This document shows, in pieces, positions 1-8,762 of a stretch of DNA of 64,000 nucleotides. Location: positions 36,262 through 100,261 of the forward strand of contig JAUIDY010000004.1 of assembly GCA_030428385.1 (NCBI GenBank), given 5' to 3'. Position 1 is the stretch's first letter; each line of letters begins with the position of its first letter. Under the pieces are notes generated by a model. The model searched no databases. It saw nothing but the letters and a program-made list of their open reading frames with translations, and was not told the DNA's origin. The translations under genes were made by a program, and so were the position numbers. The DNA comes from Rhodothermia bacterium. GTDB lineage: Bacteria > Bacteroidota > Rhodothermia > Rhodothermales > JAAAOL01.

Positions 1-105
1 TCGTCCGTCGGCCGTCTGCCCCGCAAAGGGCAAGCCGCCGCGCTGCATCGCTCCGGCCATAAAGCCTTGTAAATACTGTTTTTGTTCTTCGCTAAACGGT
101 TGCAT
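1..105 (-). CDS. nirA: N-terminus of a NirA-like ferredoxin-nitrite reductase (partial)
   Basis: Only the first 35 codons are present; the gene runs off the left edge. The start is the ATG whose complement lies at 103-105. The peptide begins MQPFSEEQKQYLQGF and continues in frame to base 1. From memory, a start of the FSEEQKxYLQGF type is typical of NirA-family sulfite/nitrite reductase-like proteins. A nitrate/nitrite transporter gene lies directly upstream on the same strand, which supports a role in assimilatory nitrite reduction in the cytoplasm. The sirohaem and Fe-S motifs lie outside the window, so the identity is inference from a short N-terminus plus context. Confidence 0.5.
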   Translation of the reverse strand, partial: MQPFSEEQKQYLQGFMAGAMQRGGLPFAGQTADGR

Positions 106-197
106 GGTGGGATGAACGTTTAGGGTTTTGGCTGTTTGCTATCGGCGTTCGGCTATCAGCAAAAACATGTTGGTTTGGTGGTCATGTGTTGAAAAAA

Positions 198-247
198 CAG
201 GGATCAGGAAGGCGGCACCGGGGGAACCACCGCCTTCCTGATCCCTG
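198..247 (-). terminator. Rho-independent terminator after the nitrate transporter gene
   Basis: A perfect 18-bp inverted repeat (198-215 with 230-247) with a 14-nt loop. Read on the minus strand it is followed at once by TTTTTT (192-197). It lies just past the transporter stop at 253 and about 90 bp before the NirA-like start, so it should end or attenuate transcription between the two genes. Confidence 0.88.
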
Positions 248-252
248 GAGCA

Positions 253-1599
253 TTAGGCCATCGCAGGGGCGAGCACCGCCTGTTCGTTTTCTTTCATTCT
301 CGTTTCCCATTCCTCCTTGGCGGCTTTCTCGTCGGCTTCGGAGAAGCGCACGGCGAAGGCGAGGAACGAGGCGCACAGCACAATGCCGCCAAGGATGAGG
401 AAAGCCGTAGGCCAGGCGATGGAGCCTTTAAACAGGAATCCGGCCATCACGGCACCGAAGTTGCCGCCGGCCCCGACGATGCCTGCCACGGAGCCGAGCG
501 CTTTCTTGTTGACAAACGGGACGACGGAGAACGTCGCGCCTTCCGACATCTGCACGAACAGGCTGAAGAAGATCAGCGAGGCGATGGCGACGGGCAACAC
601 CGACATGCGCGAGAACAGCATCAGCGCGATGCCTTCGATGAAGAGGGCGATAAAGAGCCACTGCACGCGCCCGCGCAGCCCTTTCTTCGCGCCAAACTTG
701 TCGCCAAACACGCCGCCGAGGGTGCGGGCGAAGATGTTCATCAGCCCGAAGAGCGCGGCCACCACGCCCGCCGTGGCGAGGTCAAGCGTGAAGTAGTCGG
801 CGAAGTAGAGCGCGGCGACGTTGTTGATGGTGAGTTCGATGCCGAAGCAGGCGGCGTAGATGAAAAACAGCGCCCACACGCGGTAGTCCTTGCAGGCCAT
901 CAGGAAGGTGCCCTTGGCCGATTTCTTGGTGCCAATCTCGATGCCTTTGGCGCGGAGGTCTTTGAAGTTGCCTTCGGGGGTGTCCGTCGTGAAGAAGTAA
1001 TACAGGACGCCCACGACCATACACACGGCCCCGGCGACGATCATCGACACACGCCAGCCCATCGCTTCTGTCATGCCCAGGCCCAGCATGCCCAAGAAGA
1101 TGAGCGGCATGACCATCTGCGTGACGCCGCCTCCGAGGTTGCCCCAGCCCGCCGACGTGGCGTTGGCGGTGCCGACGACGTTGGGGGCGAACATGATGGA
1201 GGTATGGTACTGCGTGATGACAAAGCTCGCGCCGATGACGCCGATGAGGAGGCGGAAGATGAGGAAGGTGGTGTAGTCTTGCGCCAGCCCAATCGCCATC
1301 ACGGGAATCGCGCCGAGGATGAGCAGCCACGTGTAGGCGAGGCGCGGCCCGATGCGGTCGCACAGCCAGCCGATCAGCAGGCGGGCGATGATGGTGACGG
1401 CGACAGAGGCGATGATGGTGTTGCCCACCTGCGCGGGCGTCAGCGCCAGTTCTTCGCGCACCACCTTCATCAGCGGGGCGATGCCAAACCAGGCGAAGAA
1501 GCAGAGGAAGAAGGCGAACCAGGACATGTGAAACGCCCGCATCTGCGGCGTGGTGATGTTGAACAGGTTGATGCGGGTGGCTTTTCCTTTGAGTTCCAT
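253..1599 (-). CDS. narK: NarK/NasA-type nitrate/nitrite MFS transporter
   Basis: A 448-residue inner-membrane protein with about 12 hydrophobic segments, of the nitrate/nitrite porter (NNP) family of the major facilitator superfamily. Two glycine-rich nitrate-signature segments are visible: GWGNLGGGVTQ in the first half and GAGGNFGAVMAG in the second. It probably imports nitrate or exports nitrite for assimilation. The open frame extends upstream to 1818, but that part is arginine/serine-rich and overlaps the porin gene in another frame; the ATG at 1599 (MELKGKATRINLFN) starts where the family normally does. It lies 43 bp after the porin gene and is followed by a strong terminator and a NirA-like gene. 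Confidence 0.93.
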   Translation of the reverse strand: MELKGKATRINLFNITTPQMRAFHMSWFAFFLCFFAWFGIAPLMKVVREELALTPAQVGNTIIASVAVTIIARLLIGWLCDRIGPRLAYTWLLILGAIPVMAIGLAQDYTTFLIFRLLIGVIGASFVITQYHTSIMFAPNVVGTANATSAGWGNLGGGVTQMVMPLIFLGMLGLGMTEAMGWRVSMIVAGAVCMVVGVLYYFFTTDTPEGNFKDLRAKGIEIGTKKSAKGTFLMACKDYRVWALFFIYAACFGIELTINNVAALYFADYFTLDLATAGVVAALFGLMNIFARTLGGVFGDKFGAKKGLRGRVQWLFIALFIEGIALMLFSRMSVLPVAIASLIFFSLFVQMSEGATFSVVPFVNKKALGSVAGIVGAGGNFGAVMAGFLFKGSIAWPTAFLILGGIVLCASFLAFAVRFSEADEKAAKEEWETRMKENEQAVLAPAMA

Positions 1600-1642
1600 G
1601 TTTTTATCGGGGGCGGGGTGGGTTCGGAGGGAATCGAGGGGA

Positions 1643-2968
1643 TTAGAAGTTGACCGTGGTGCCGAGGAAGAACCACGTGGAAGTGCTGGTGCCAAACACG
1701 GCTTCGGCCTGATCGCTGGCGACGAAGACCGACGCGCCGCCAACAATGCTGAAGGCGTCGTTGTATTTGACGTTGACGGTGAGGTCAACCTCTTGGCCGA
1801 GCGCCGTGCCCTCGCCAAGGTCTTCGGACAGTTGGAAATGGTGCACGTCTAGCTTGGCCCCCATACGGGATGAGAGCGGGTGGCTCAGTTGCAGCACGGC
1901 GTTGTGCAAGCCGCCGGGACGGAACGTGGCGTTGAAGGGGAAGAAGTCGAGGAAGCCGTAGAACTTGTGGTTGGTAGCGAAAAGCGTGTTGAAGGTCGTC
2001 GCTTCATCGTCCGTGGCGTTGTTGTCGCCGGAGAGGATGGTGTACATCGCCCCGATGCGGCCTTTGCCAGCCTTCATGCCAGCGGCCACGCTGACGAGGT
2101 ACGCGGCGATGGAGGACCGGGCGGCGTCGCCAGCAGCGGTTTTGCCAAACTGATAGGCAGCTTCCACTTCATAGTCGAAGGCCGAGGCTTTGCCCCGGAG
2201 CGTCGTGCCCACCGTGGCGCGGTTCAGCGCCGATTCACCCGCATCAGGCCCGGCTGCAATCTCAGCGTCGTTGTCATCATAGAGCGCAAAAAGCTCCAGC
2301 GACGGCGCGCCCAGCGACCACGTTGAGTAGACGCCCAGCAGGTTTTGGGAGGTCGCTCGGTCGTCCACCAGCCGGGCGGCGAGGACATCCACCTTGGCCT
2401 TGTCGCTGGCATAACTCAGCACACCAGCGTCAAACGTGCGTCCCACGTTGCTCCAGCCGACGCTGCCGATCAGCCGCTGGTTACCGTACGCCAGTTCCTG
2501 ACGGCCCACCTTCAGGTTCAGGTTGCTGCCGAAAAGGTTGGAGACGGCGAAGTACGCCTGATGCAGGTCCAGCGCCGGGGCTTGTCCGTCCAGCGTGCCA
2601 CGTCCGGCAGCGGGGTTGCCGTTGCCAAACGTCCGCGCATCCTGGATCTGGACAAACGCCTTGACATCAGCGGCAGGCTGAAACGCCACGTTGAGGCGCG
2701 TACGCAGGAGATGCAAGCTGGGTGGCTCAGCGGCCGACTTCCGGTCCAACTCGCTGCGGTGCCGGACTTGCCCGCTGATGGTGAGGGCGTCGAACAGATC
2801 GGGAGAAGGCTCGGCGGCTTCAGCAGAAGAGGCGGTGGAGGCCGCCGTTTCTGTCGTGTCGGAAGGGTCTGCGGCGGCCAAGGGGATGTTCGTCTCTTGT
2901 GCCGTGGCCCGGTGCGAGATCGCAACCACAAGCATTACAATGAGAAGAGGAACTCGATACGGTTTCAT
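1643..2968 (-). CDS. Alginate-export-family outer-membrane porin
   Basis: A 441-residue protein with a clear signal peptide (MKPYRVPLLIVMLVVAI, cleavage after ATA-QE). It then has the beta-rich pattern of the alginate_exp porin family: an early segment ISGQVRHRSELDRKS, then LRTRLNVAF, VGRQELAYGNQRLIG and a C-terminus ending in an aromatic residue (LGTTVNF). The ATG at 2968 was chosen over the upstream in-frame start at 3022 because the signal peptide begins there and AGG lies about 10 nt upstream. Being first in line before narK and the NirA-like gene, it may pass nitrate or another anion through the outer membrane; that substrate is inference. Alginate export itself is unlikely, as no alginate genes are near. 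Confidence 0.8.
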   Translation of the reverse strand: MKPYRVPLLIVMLVVAISHRATAQETNIPLAAADPSDTTETAASTASSAEAAEPSPDLFDALTISGQVRHRSELDRKSAAEPPSLHLLRTRLNVAFQPAADVKAFVQIQDARTFGNGNPAAGRGTLDGQAPALDLHQAYFAVSNLFGSNLNLKVGRQELAYGNQRLIGSVGWSNVGRTFDAGVLSYASDKAKVDVLAARLVDDRATSQNLLGVYSTWSLGAPSLELFALYDDNDAEIAAGPDAGESALNRATVGTTLRGKASAFDYEVEAAYQFGKTAAGDAARSSIAAYLVSVAAGMKAGKGRIGAMYTILSGDNNATDDEATTFNTLFATNHKFYGFLDFFPFNATFRPGGLHNAVLQLSHPLSSRMGAKLDVHHFQLSEDLGEGTALGQEVDLTVNVKYNDAFSIVGGASVFVASDQAEAVFGTSTSTWFFLGTTVNF

Positions 2969-3414
2969 GCGCTTTACCTGTTTGCATGGCGAAATAGTCG
3001 TGCACGCAGTCGTCGGTGGCATCGGGGCTCAACCAATCCACCGACGGCTTTTTTTTGCCCGTCCTGTGCGGTGAGGTTCTTTATTTTGCAGCCGGGCGGG
3101 CAAGAAGCGCCAAGCGACAAAGGGCATATTTGATTAATTCAATTTCCTGTCAGACTAAGTTTTTTAGGCATAATTGGGTATGTGCCTAAATTATTGACAA
3201 TGAATTATAGCTATGACGTTACGTTGGTGAAAGGAAATTCAGTGAAGGATCGGTGAAGAGGTGTGGTTAGAAGCGCTTACATTTTCCGGCCGAAAACAGG
3301 AAGCGCTTTGCACGTAAGGATGCAAACGGGAGAAAGGGTGAGCGGGAGAAGGGAAACTGGTTGCAAGCACCCGAAAAAGGGGAAGCAAGACCGACCAAAC
3401 TGACGGCCCACAGC
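2969..3414. other. Intergenic region upstream of the nitrate cluster
   Basis: No convincing coding sequence. It is visibly AT-richer than its surroundings between 3120 and 3230, as expected for a promoter region of the minus-strand porin-narK cluster. It holds the inverted repeat at 3163-3190, and, nearer the end of mpl, two copies of the self-complementary octamer AAGCGCTT (near 3271 and 3310) that could form part of a terminator. Confidence 0.6.
3163..3190. promoter_or_regulatory. Inverted repeat, candidate operator for the nitrate cluster
   Basis: TTTAGGCA (3163-3170) and its exact reverse complement TGCCTAAA (3183-3190) are separated by 12 AT-rich bases. They lie about 195 bp upstream of the porin start, in the AT-rich promoter zone. 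The dyad spacing suits a dimeric regulator. It does not match the FNR, NtrC or NarL motifs known to me, so the regulator is unknown. Confidence 0.4.
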
Positions 3415-4887
3415 CTAACGTTCCAAGGCATCCAGCAACCGCTGGTGGAGGCCACCAAAGCTGCCGTTGCTCATGATCAGGGCCACATCGCCGGGGCGCA
3501 GGTGGGTGAGGAGGAGGGGCAGCAGCGCGTCGGCGCTGGGGCGGAGAAACGCCGGGGTGCCGCGTTCGTGGATATGCTGGACGACGGTTTCCGCATTCAT
3601 AAAGTTCGCGGCCTCGTCGTTGTGTCGAAACGGCGGGGCGCTGAGAAAAGCGAGCGCGGCATCGTCGAAGGCTTCGCTGTAGGGTTGCTCGAAGATTTTG
3701 CGGCGGCTGGAGTTGCTACGCGGTTCAAAGATGGCAACGATGCGGCGCTCGGGCCAGCGGGCCTGCACGGCGCGGATGGTCTCGCGAACAGCAGTGGGAT
3801 GGTGGGCAAAATCGTCTACCACCAGCACGCCGCCTGCTTCGCCCCGCACTTCCTGGCGGCGCTTCATGCCTTTGAACGAGGCAAACCCGGTAGCAATTTG
3901 TTCGGAGGTCAGTCCTTCGTCTAATGCCAGCGTACACACCGCCAGCGCATTCATCAGGTTGTGCCGTCCGCTCATCGGCAAGGCGATGGTTGCCACGGCT
4001 TCACCTTGCACCGAGAGCGTAAATGTTTGTCCGCCGCTGACGGTTTGAACATCCGTCGCGGTGACTTCGGCATCGGGGTTGTCCAGCCCATAAAGGCGCA
4101 CCCGGGCGTAGGTGTAGTCCGCCAGATCGCACACAGCGTCGGCATCACCGTTGAGGACGAGCAGGCCGGTGGAGGGCATGGAGCCGACGAAGGCACGGAA
4201 GGCTTTCTGGTACGCGTCCCAGTCGGCGTAGATGTCGGCGTGGTCAAACTCCATCGAGGTGACGATGGCGCTGGTGGGGCGGTAGTGCAAAAACTTGGGC
4301 CGCTTGTCGAAGTAGGCGCTGTCGTATTCGTCACCTTCCACCACAAAATGCTGCCCGGTGCCCACCGCGTAGCTGCGGTTGGTGTTGGTCATCACCCCGC
4401 CGACGAGGAAGCCCGGATCGAGGGCTGCCTCACGAAGAGCATGGGCGAGCATGCCCGTCGTGGTGGTTTTTCCGTGTGTACCCGCTACCACCAGCGGACG
4501 GTGGCCCTGCAGAAAGAAGTGGTGCAGGGCTTCGGGAAAGGATTGCTGTACGAGTTCATGGGTGCGGGCATAGGCCGCTTCCACATGCGTAGGCTTACAT
4601 GCATTGCCGACGATTACCAGGTCGGGAGCCGGTTTCAGGTGCGCCGCGTCGTAGCCCTCCTGCACGGCGATGCCCATTTCGGCGAGGCGGGTGCTCATGG
4701 GTGGATAGGCGGCTTCATCCGAACCCTGCACCTCGTATCCGGCTTCCCGAAACAGCCCCGCCAACGAACCCATGCCCGTACCGCAGATGCCAATCAGGTG
4801 CACCGAGCGGATTTTTTCAGGAGCAGGGACGGGTGGCTTGTTGAAGATGCGGAGGGGGGCGTCGGCGAAGTCGGTGAGCTTAATCAT
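3415..4887 (-). CDS. mpl: UDP-N-acetylmuramate:L-Ala-gamma-D-Glu-meso-DAP ligase
   Basis: A 490-residue Mur ligase of the Mpl type, which attaches recycled murein tripeptide to UDP-MurNAc in the cytoplasm. The N-terminal UDP-binding motif is HLIGICGTGMGSLAGL (residues 30-45). The ATP P-loop GTHGKTTTTG is at 137-146, followed by the central-domain motif VVEGDEYDSAYFDK. The near-C-terminal motif VDDFAHHPTAVRETI is typical of Mpl/MurC. Length (490) is slightly longer than the roughly 455 residues of the E. coli enzyme, due to a short N-terminal extension. MurC is the only close alternative, but ICGTGMGSLAGL and EGDEYDSAYFDK favour Mpl. It stands alone, with a lipoprotein gene 84 bp upstream on the same strand. 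Confidence 0.95.
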   Translation of the reverse strand: MIKLTDFADAPLRIFNKPPVPAPEKIRSVHLIGICGTGMGSLAGLFREAGYEVQGSDEAAYPPMSTRLAEMGIAVQEGYDAAHLKPAPDLVIVGNACKPTHVEAAYARTHELVQQSFPEALHHFFLQGHRPLVVAGTHGKTTTTGMLAHALREAALDPGFLVGGVMTNTNRSYAVGTGQHFVVEGDEYDSAYFDKRPKFLHYRPTSAIVTSMEFDHADIYADWDAYQKAFRAFVGSMPSTGLLVLNGDADAVCDLADYTYARVRLYGLDNPDAEVTATDVQTVSGGQTFTLSVQGEAVATIALPMSGRHNLMNALAVCTLALDEGLTSEQIATGFASFKGMKRRQEVRGEAGGVLVVDDFAHHPTAVRETIRAVQARWPERRIVAIFEPRSNSSRRKIFEQPYSEAFDDAALAFLSAPPFRHNDEAANFMNAETVVQHIHERGTPAFLRPSADALLPLLLTHLRPGDVALIMSNGSFGGLHQRLLDALER

Positions 4888-4971
4888 GAAGACAGGGCGT
4901 GCGTGAAACCGGCGCAGATGAACGCGGTGCCGGGCGCAATGTTTGTGGCACGCCCTGCCTTCGGACTCGTG

Positions 4972-5406
4972 TTATTCGACGGGCAGGGTTTCAGCAGGCA
5001 GGTTGCGCGTAAACGAAACGGTCGGGTCGACCGCCGAGGTGGGGCGGGCGCAGTTATCGCCTTCCACGTTGATGGTGCCCTCCAGCATGTTGCCTTCATC
5101 GTCGAGGAGGAAGGTGCCGGTCCAGGTTTCGCAGCCGTTCAGGACGGTCCAGCGGAAGCGCCCGAAGTCGTCAATCTCGCCATCGAGCGGACGGCCATTG
5201 GGAAAGACTCCGGCAATGCGCAGGGTGCCTGCGATGGCATCGCCCTGCTGTTTGAGGTCGAGGAAGGAACTGAGGCGGAAGCTCACGCCGGACCATTCGC
5301 CTTCGAGGGCGGCGGTGGGCTCATCGTTGGCTCCGCTGGTATCGCAGGCAGCGAGGAAAAGGACGAGGGTGAGCGAAAGAAGCGTGTATGTGAATGTGCG
5401 TGGCAT
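4972..5406 (-). CDS. Small lipoprotein of unknown function
   Basis: A 144-residue predicted lipoprotein: MPRTFTYTLLSLTLVLFLAAC is a lipoprotein signal with lipobox LAAC, lipidated Cys at residue 21. The mature part contains EGEWSGVSF, QQGDAIAGTLRI, DDFGRFRWTV and TWTGTFLLDDEGNMLEGTI. This beta-strand pattern resembles small beta-barrel or META/DUF-type lipoproteins that describe a 'net-weight' sheet, but I do not recognise the family. The start at 5406 is chosen because the signal peptide begins there; the in-frame start at 5442 adds a non-signal stretch. It is followed closely by mpl on the same strand, which may simply reflect co-transcription. Confidence 0.75.
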   Translation of the reverse strand: MPRTFTYTLLSLTLVLFLAACDTSGANDEPTAALEGEWSGVSFRLSSFLDLKQQGDAIAGTLRIAGVFPNGRPLDGEIDDFGRFRWTVLNGCETWTGTFLLDDEGNMLEGTINVEGDNCARPTSAVDPTVSFTRNLPAETLPVE

Positions 5407-5512
5407 GGAAGAGTGATCGCTTGGGTGAAAAAGAGGCGTCACTCCAACATGCGAGATCTGGGGGAGCAGTGGATCGTTTTCTGAGATTCAGGCGGACAGA
5501 AGGGCCAGCCAC

Positions 5513-6643
5513 CTACCCCTTCGGCGCAGGTGGCGGTCCGCCCGTGAGTCCCAACCGAATCGCCGCATCGCGCTCGGCGGCGGTGTTTTTGGCAAGGTCG
5601 TCCGGGACAAGGCCCAAACGCTCAGCGCGTTGTTGCCACTTTTTGCGGGCAAGGCGCTGCATGTCGTCCACGGAGTCAGCTTCGTCTACAATTTCGAGGC
5701 CCAGCAGCGTCTCCACCACATCTTCCATACTCACGATGCCCGCCGTGCCGCCGTATTCGTCCACCACCAGCGCAAAATGTTCGCGGCGGTCCATCATTCG
5801 CTCGAAGCAGGTGGGTAGCGGCAGCGTCTCGGGCACAGCGAGGATCTCACGTTTCAGGTCGTGCAGCGGCGTGTCGCCTTTGTTCTGGGCCGCAGTCAGG
5901 AGGACTTCATCCTTCAGCACGTAGCCGCTGATTTCGTCGCGGTTGGTCTGGAAGATGGGGATGCGAGAGAACCGAAGGCTTTCGTGTTTTTCGATTACGT
6001 CAGCCGCAGTCATTGTTTCGGACAGGGCAAAGATGACGGTGCGGGGCGTCATCACGTCGCGCACGCGAATGGAACGGAAGCGAAACAGGTTTTGCAGGAA
6101 GCGCGACTCGCTTTCCTCGAAGACGCCCTCGCGTTCGCCAATTTCGGCCAGTGCCGCCATCTCGGCGCGACTCACCGAGGCTCCCTTGTCGCCGCGCGAC
6201 AGCATCCGCGTGATGCCCATCGACAGCCACACGAGCGGTTTCATGGGCCACTCGATGATGGCCAGCATCCGCGCAATGCTGGGGGCCATGCCGCGCCAGT
6301 ACAACGCACCCAGCGTTTTGGGAATGATTTCGGAAAGGACAAGGATGAGCAGCGTCAGCACGCCGGAAATGATACCGACGTATGCATCGCCGAACACCTT
6401 GGTGGCCTGCGCCCCCGCGCCCGTCGCGCCGACGGTGTGCGCGATGGTGTTGAGGCTGAGGATGGCTGCCAGCGGTCGCTCAATGTCCTCTTTGAGTTTG
6501 CGCAGGCGTCCACCGGCCCGGGCGTCTTCTTTTTCTTTCATCGCCACATATGACGGCGTCACGCTCAGGAGCACAGCCTCCATCACCGAGCACAAAAACG
6601 AAATACCCAGCGCCAGCGAGACGTAAAAAACAAGCAGAACCAT
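5513..6643 (-). CDS. CNNM-domain (DUF21) and CBS-pair transporter, CorC/HlyC-like
   Basis: A 376-residue membrane protein. Residues about 1-170 form a CNNM/DUF21 domain with three to four hydrophobic segments (MVLLVFYVSLALGISFLCS; GIISGVLTLLILVLSEIIPKT) and the family motif SEIIPKTLG. A CBS pair follows, introduced by VRDVMTPRTVIFAL and containing VVDEYGGTAGIVSMEDVVETLLG. Such proteins are linked to Mg2+/Co2+ efflux or cation homeostasis at the inner membrane. The C-terminal CorC/HlyC transporter-associated domain seen in longer relatives is replaced by a short charged tail. The start at 6643 is preferred because the hydrophobic segment begins there; upstream codons to 6715 look non-coding. 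Confidence 0.9.
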   Translation of the reverse strand: MVLLVFYVSLALGISFLCSVMEAVLLSVTPSYVAMKEKEDARAGGRLRKLKEDIERPLAAILSLNTIAHTVGATGAGAQATKVFGDAYVGIISGVLTLLILVLSEIIPKTLGALYWRGMAPSIARMLAIIEWPMKPLVWLSMGITRMLSRGDKGASVSRAEMAALAEIGEREGVFEESESRFLQNLFRFRSIRVRDVMTPRTVIFALSETMTAADVIEKHESLRFSRIPIFQTNRDEISGYVLKDEVLLTAAQNKGDTPLHDLKREILAVPETLPLPTCFERMMDRREHFALVVDEYGGTAGIVSMEDVVETLLGLEIVDEADSVDDMQRLARKKWQQRAERLGLVPDDLAKNTAAERDAAIRLGLTGGPPPAPKG

Positions 6644-6707
6644 AGAATCGGAGAGACGACCAAAAGCAGAACACAGGGGACAAGGTACAACATGGCGCGC
6701 AAAGACA

Positions 6708-6742
6708 AAGGGCACCCGGCGTTAAGATAGCCGGGTGCCCTT
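6708..6742 (-). terminator. Hairpin terminator after the lipoprotein gene at 6766
   Basis: A perfect 13-bp inverted repeat (6708-6720 with 6730-6742) with a 9-nt loop. On the minus strand it is followed by TTTGTCTTTG, an imperfect T-tract. It lies 24 bp after the stop at 6766. Confidence 0.75.
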
Positions 6743-6765
6743 CGCATCATGGTACAAAACGACGG

Positions 6766-7521
6766 CTAATCTTCCGGAAAAGCGAAGATTGCGTCGTCGA
6801 TCTCGGCGTTGGGGGTGGCTTCATTGAGCTTGATGCGGACGGTCTGGCCGCCTTGCACCATCTCCATCCCAAAGGCAATCTGCACACCGCCGACTTCGCG
6901 GTAATCCGTCATGTAGGTCGTGGTCGGGACGATGTTGCCCGTCTGGCCGTCCACGCCTTGCCCGTCTTGCCGCACCATCAGGAAGGTTTCGGCATCGAGA
7001 TACACGGTGACGTCCGCCATCTCGGGACGCATCACTTTGATTTTGTGGGTGTTCTGCTCGCGGACGACTTCTTCGCCGAGGTATTCGAGGGTGTAGCCGT
7101 CGGCTTCATACCCGACCAGGATGCCATCCATGTCGGCGCCTTCGCTGGAGACAGCGGCGACTTCGGCAGGGAGCTTCTGTGGCTTGGTGCTCATCATCGG
7201 GTTGATGTTCCAGGCCGTCTCGCCGTCATAGCTGTTGACGAACTGCATGCCCATGGCGTCCACGTCGCTGCGCGTCATGTTGGGGCGCTTCTGCTGGATG
7301 GTCATGTCGAGGGTCATGCCTTGGATGTCCAGGGTGCCCATGGCCGTGTAGCTGGTCAAGGCATCGAGGTTTTCTTGGCCTCCCAGGGCCGCGATGTGCT
7401 TCTGCACAAGCTCTTGCTCCATCGTCAGCGGTTCCTGGGCGTTTTCAGACGACTTACAGGCGCTGAAGAGCAGCAGGCCGCTCATCAAGCACGTGAGGAG
7501 AAGGGAAGGGTAACGTTTCAT
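6766..7521 (-). CDS. Lipoprotein with a LolA/outer-membrane-lipoprotein-sorting-like fold
   Basis: A 251-residue predicted lipoprotein: MKRYPSLLLTCLMSGLLLFSAC ends in lipobox FSAC (Cys 22). The mature part begins with a helix ELVQKHIAALGGQENLDAL and continues as alternating strands (YTAMGTLDIQGM, TLDMTIQQKRPNMTRS, AWNINPMM, TVYLDAETFLMVRQD, YREVGGVQIAF). From memory, this is the pattern of periplasmic 'outer membrane lipoprotein-sorting' (LolA-like) proteins in Bacteroidota. The real function is unknown; a carrier of a hydrophobic ligand is the usual inference. The start at 7521 gives the signal peptide directly. It is monocistronic, with its own terminator. Confidence 0.8.
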   Translation of the reverse strand: MKRYPSLLLTCLMSGLLLFSACKSSENAQEPLTMEQELVQKHIAALGGQENLDALTSYTAMGTLDIQGMTLDMTIQQKRPNMTRSDVDAMGMQFVNSYDGETAWNINPMMSTKPQKLPAEVAAVSSEGADMDGILVGYEADGYTLEYLGEEVVREQNTHKIKVMRPEMADVTVYLDAETFLMVRQDGQGVDGQTGNIVPTTTYMTDYREVGGVQIAFGMEMVQGGQTVRIKLNEATPNAEIDDAIFAFPED

Positions 7522-7675
7522 AAAAGTGGTGAGGTTTGGTGCATGGTAGATCGCCCTACGGAAAAGCAAAGCACATGATTCAGCAGGTCCATCAATCCTA
7601 GAGTATAGGTATCTTATTCGGTACTTGCCGTGTCAACTAAGGCAGGACGGGAAAGACGTAGTCCGTTGGTTTTCT

Positions 7676-7738
7676 GAAACGTAAAACAGGAGGAAGCCAA
7701 AACCCATCGTTACGCAAAACATTCACGTTTTATGTTTC
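7676..7738. promoter_or_regulatory. Imperfect inverted repeat upstream of the methyltransferase gene
   Basis: GAAACGTAAAAC (7676-7687) faces GTTTTATGTTTC (7727-7738), an 11/12 inverted repeat with a 39-nt spacer, 47 bp before the ATG at 7785. It could be paired regulator half-sites or chance in AT-rich promoter DNA. Confidence 0.25.
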
Positions 7739-7784
7739 ACGAACGCTGGGCGGAGCCTGAAGTCCATAAACCGATACTTGATTG

Positions 7785-8567
7785 ATGAAACCGTACATCG
7801 AGACCAACCGGGGCCTGTGGAATGGCTGGGCCCGCCTGCATGAAACTTCTGCGTTCTACGACCCCGATGCTTTCCGGGCGGGGCAGTCCAGCCTCCAGTC
7901 CATCGAGCGGGAAGCGCTGGGCGACGTGCGGGGCCTAACGCTGCTGCATCTGCAATGCCACTTCGGGCAAGACACGTTGTCTTGGGCGCGGGAAGGAGCC
8001 GTCGTCACCGGTGTTGATCTGTCTGACGAAGCCATCCGCATCGCCCGCGCCTTGAGGGACGAACTGGCGCTACCGGCCACGTTTATTGCATCTGATCTCT
8101 ACGACCTGCCGCAGCACCTTGATGCCACGTTCGACATCGTCTTCACCTCGTATGGCGTGTTGGCATGGCTGCCTGACCTTAACAAATGGGCCGCGCTGGT
8201 GGCCCGCTACCTGAAGCCGGGTGGCACGTTTTATATCGTCGAGTTTCATCCGGCGATCAACATGCTGGACGACGCGGGGCGGCTGGAGCATACCTACTTT
8301 CCGCAGGGCGCCGAGCAGTACACCAACCAGGGCTCGTACGCGGAGCCCGACGCCGATTTTACGCACGACGCCTACGAGTGGACGCACCCCCTGGGCACTA
8401 TCATCTCGGCGCTGACTACCGCTGGTTTACGGATCCAATCGCTGCGCGAATATCCCTTCAGCCCATACAACTGCTTCGACTTTGTGGAGGCGACGGCACC
8501 GGGGCGGTATGTGCACAAAGACCACCCCGGTTTCCCGTTGCTCTTTTCGCTCCGCGCCACCCGCTGA
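7785..8567 (+). CDS. Class I SAM-dependent methyltransferase
   Basis: A 260-residue soluble protein. The SAM-binding motif I region is LTLLHLQCHFGQDTLSWA, followed by VTGVDLSDEAIRIAR (motif post-I, with the acidic residue that binds the ribose) and FDIVFTSYGVLAWLPDL (motif II). HLQCHFGQDTLS, rather than a strict GxGxG, is typical of a large group of Bacteroidota/Actinobacteria methyltransferases whose substrate is unknown. ATG at 7785 is preferred over the TTG at 7782. It stands alone, with no pathway genes nearby to suggest a substrate. Confidence 0.88.
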   Translation: MKPYIETNRGLWNGWARLHETSAFYDPDAFRAGQSSLQSIEREALGDVRGLTLLHLQCHFGQDTLSWAREGAVVTGVDLSDEAIRIARALRDELALPATFIASDLYDLPQHLDATFDIVFTSYGVLAWLPDLNKWAALVARYLKPGGTFYIVEFHPAINMLDDAGRLEHTYFPQGAEQYTNQGSYAEPDADFTHDAYEWTHPLGTIISALTTAGLRIQSLREYPFSPYNCFDFVEATAPGRYVHKDHPGFPLLFSLRATR

Positions 8568-8762
8568 CGACCCAATCGGCAGAAAAAGGGCGAAATCCAG
8601 AAGGGATGACTTGACGTTGTCGCCCCCTGGCTTCAACTTGAGCGGCGGAGTGGCCACAGGTCGCTTTTCTTTATCGTCAGGGTGTACGCACTCCTTCCTT
8701 GAGGGAGCCGTTATACGTCATCTGAAGAAACCCTGAACATCTGAACACAGAACGGTAGGCTT

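Noticed and set aside
1600..1818. N-terminal extension of the nitrate transporter
   Set aside because: The extension is Arg/Ser/Pro-rich, overlaps the porin gene in another frame, and the family start lies at 1599.
1643..2968. Alginate exporter AlgE
   Set aside because: The barrel belongs to the alginate-export porin family, but there are no alginate biosynthesis genes and it is followed by nitrate genes.
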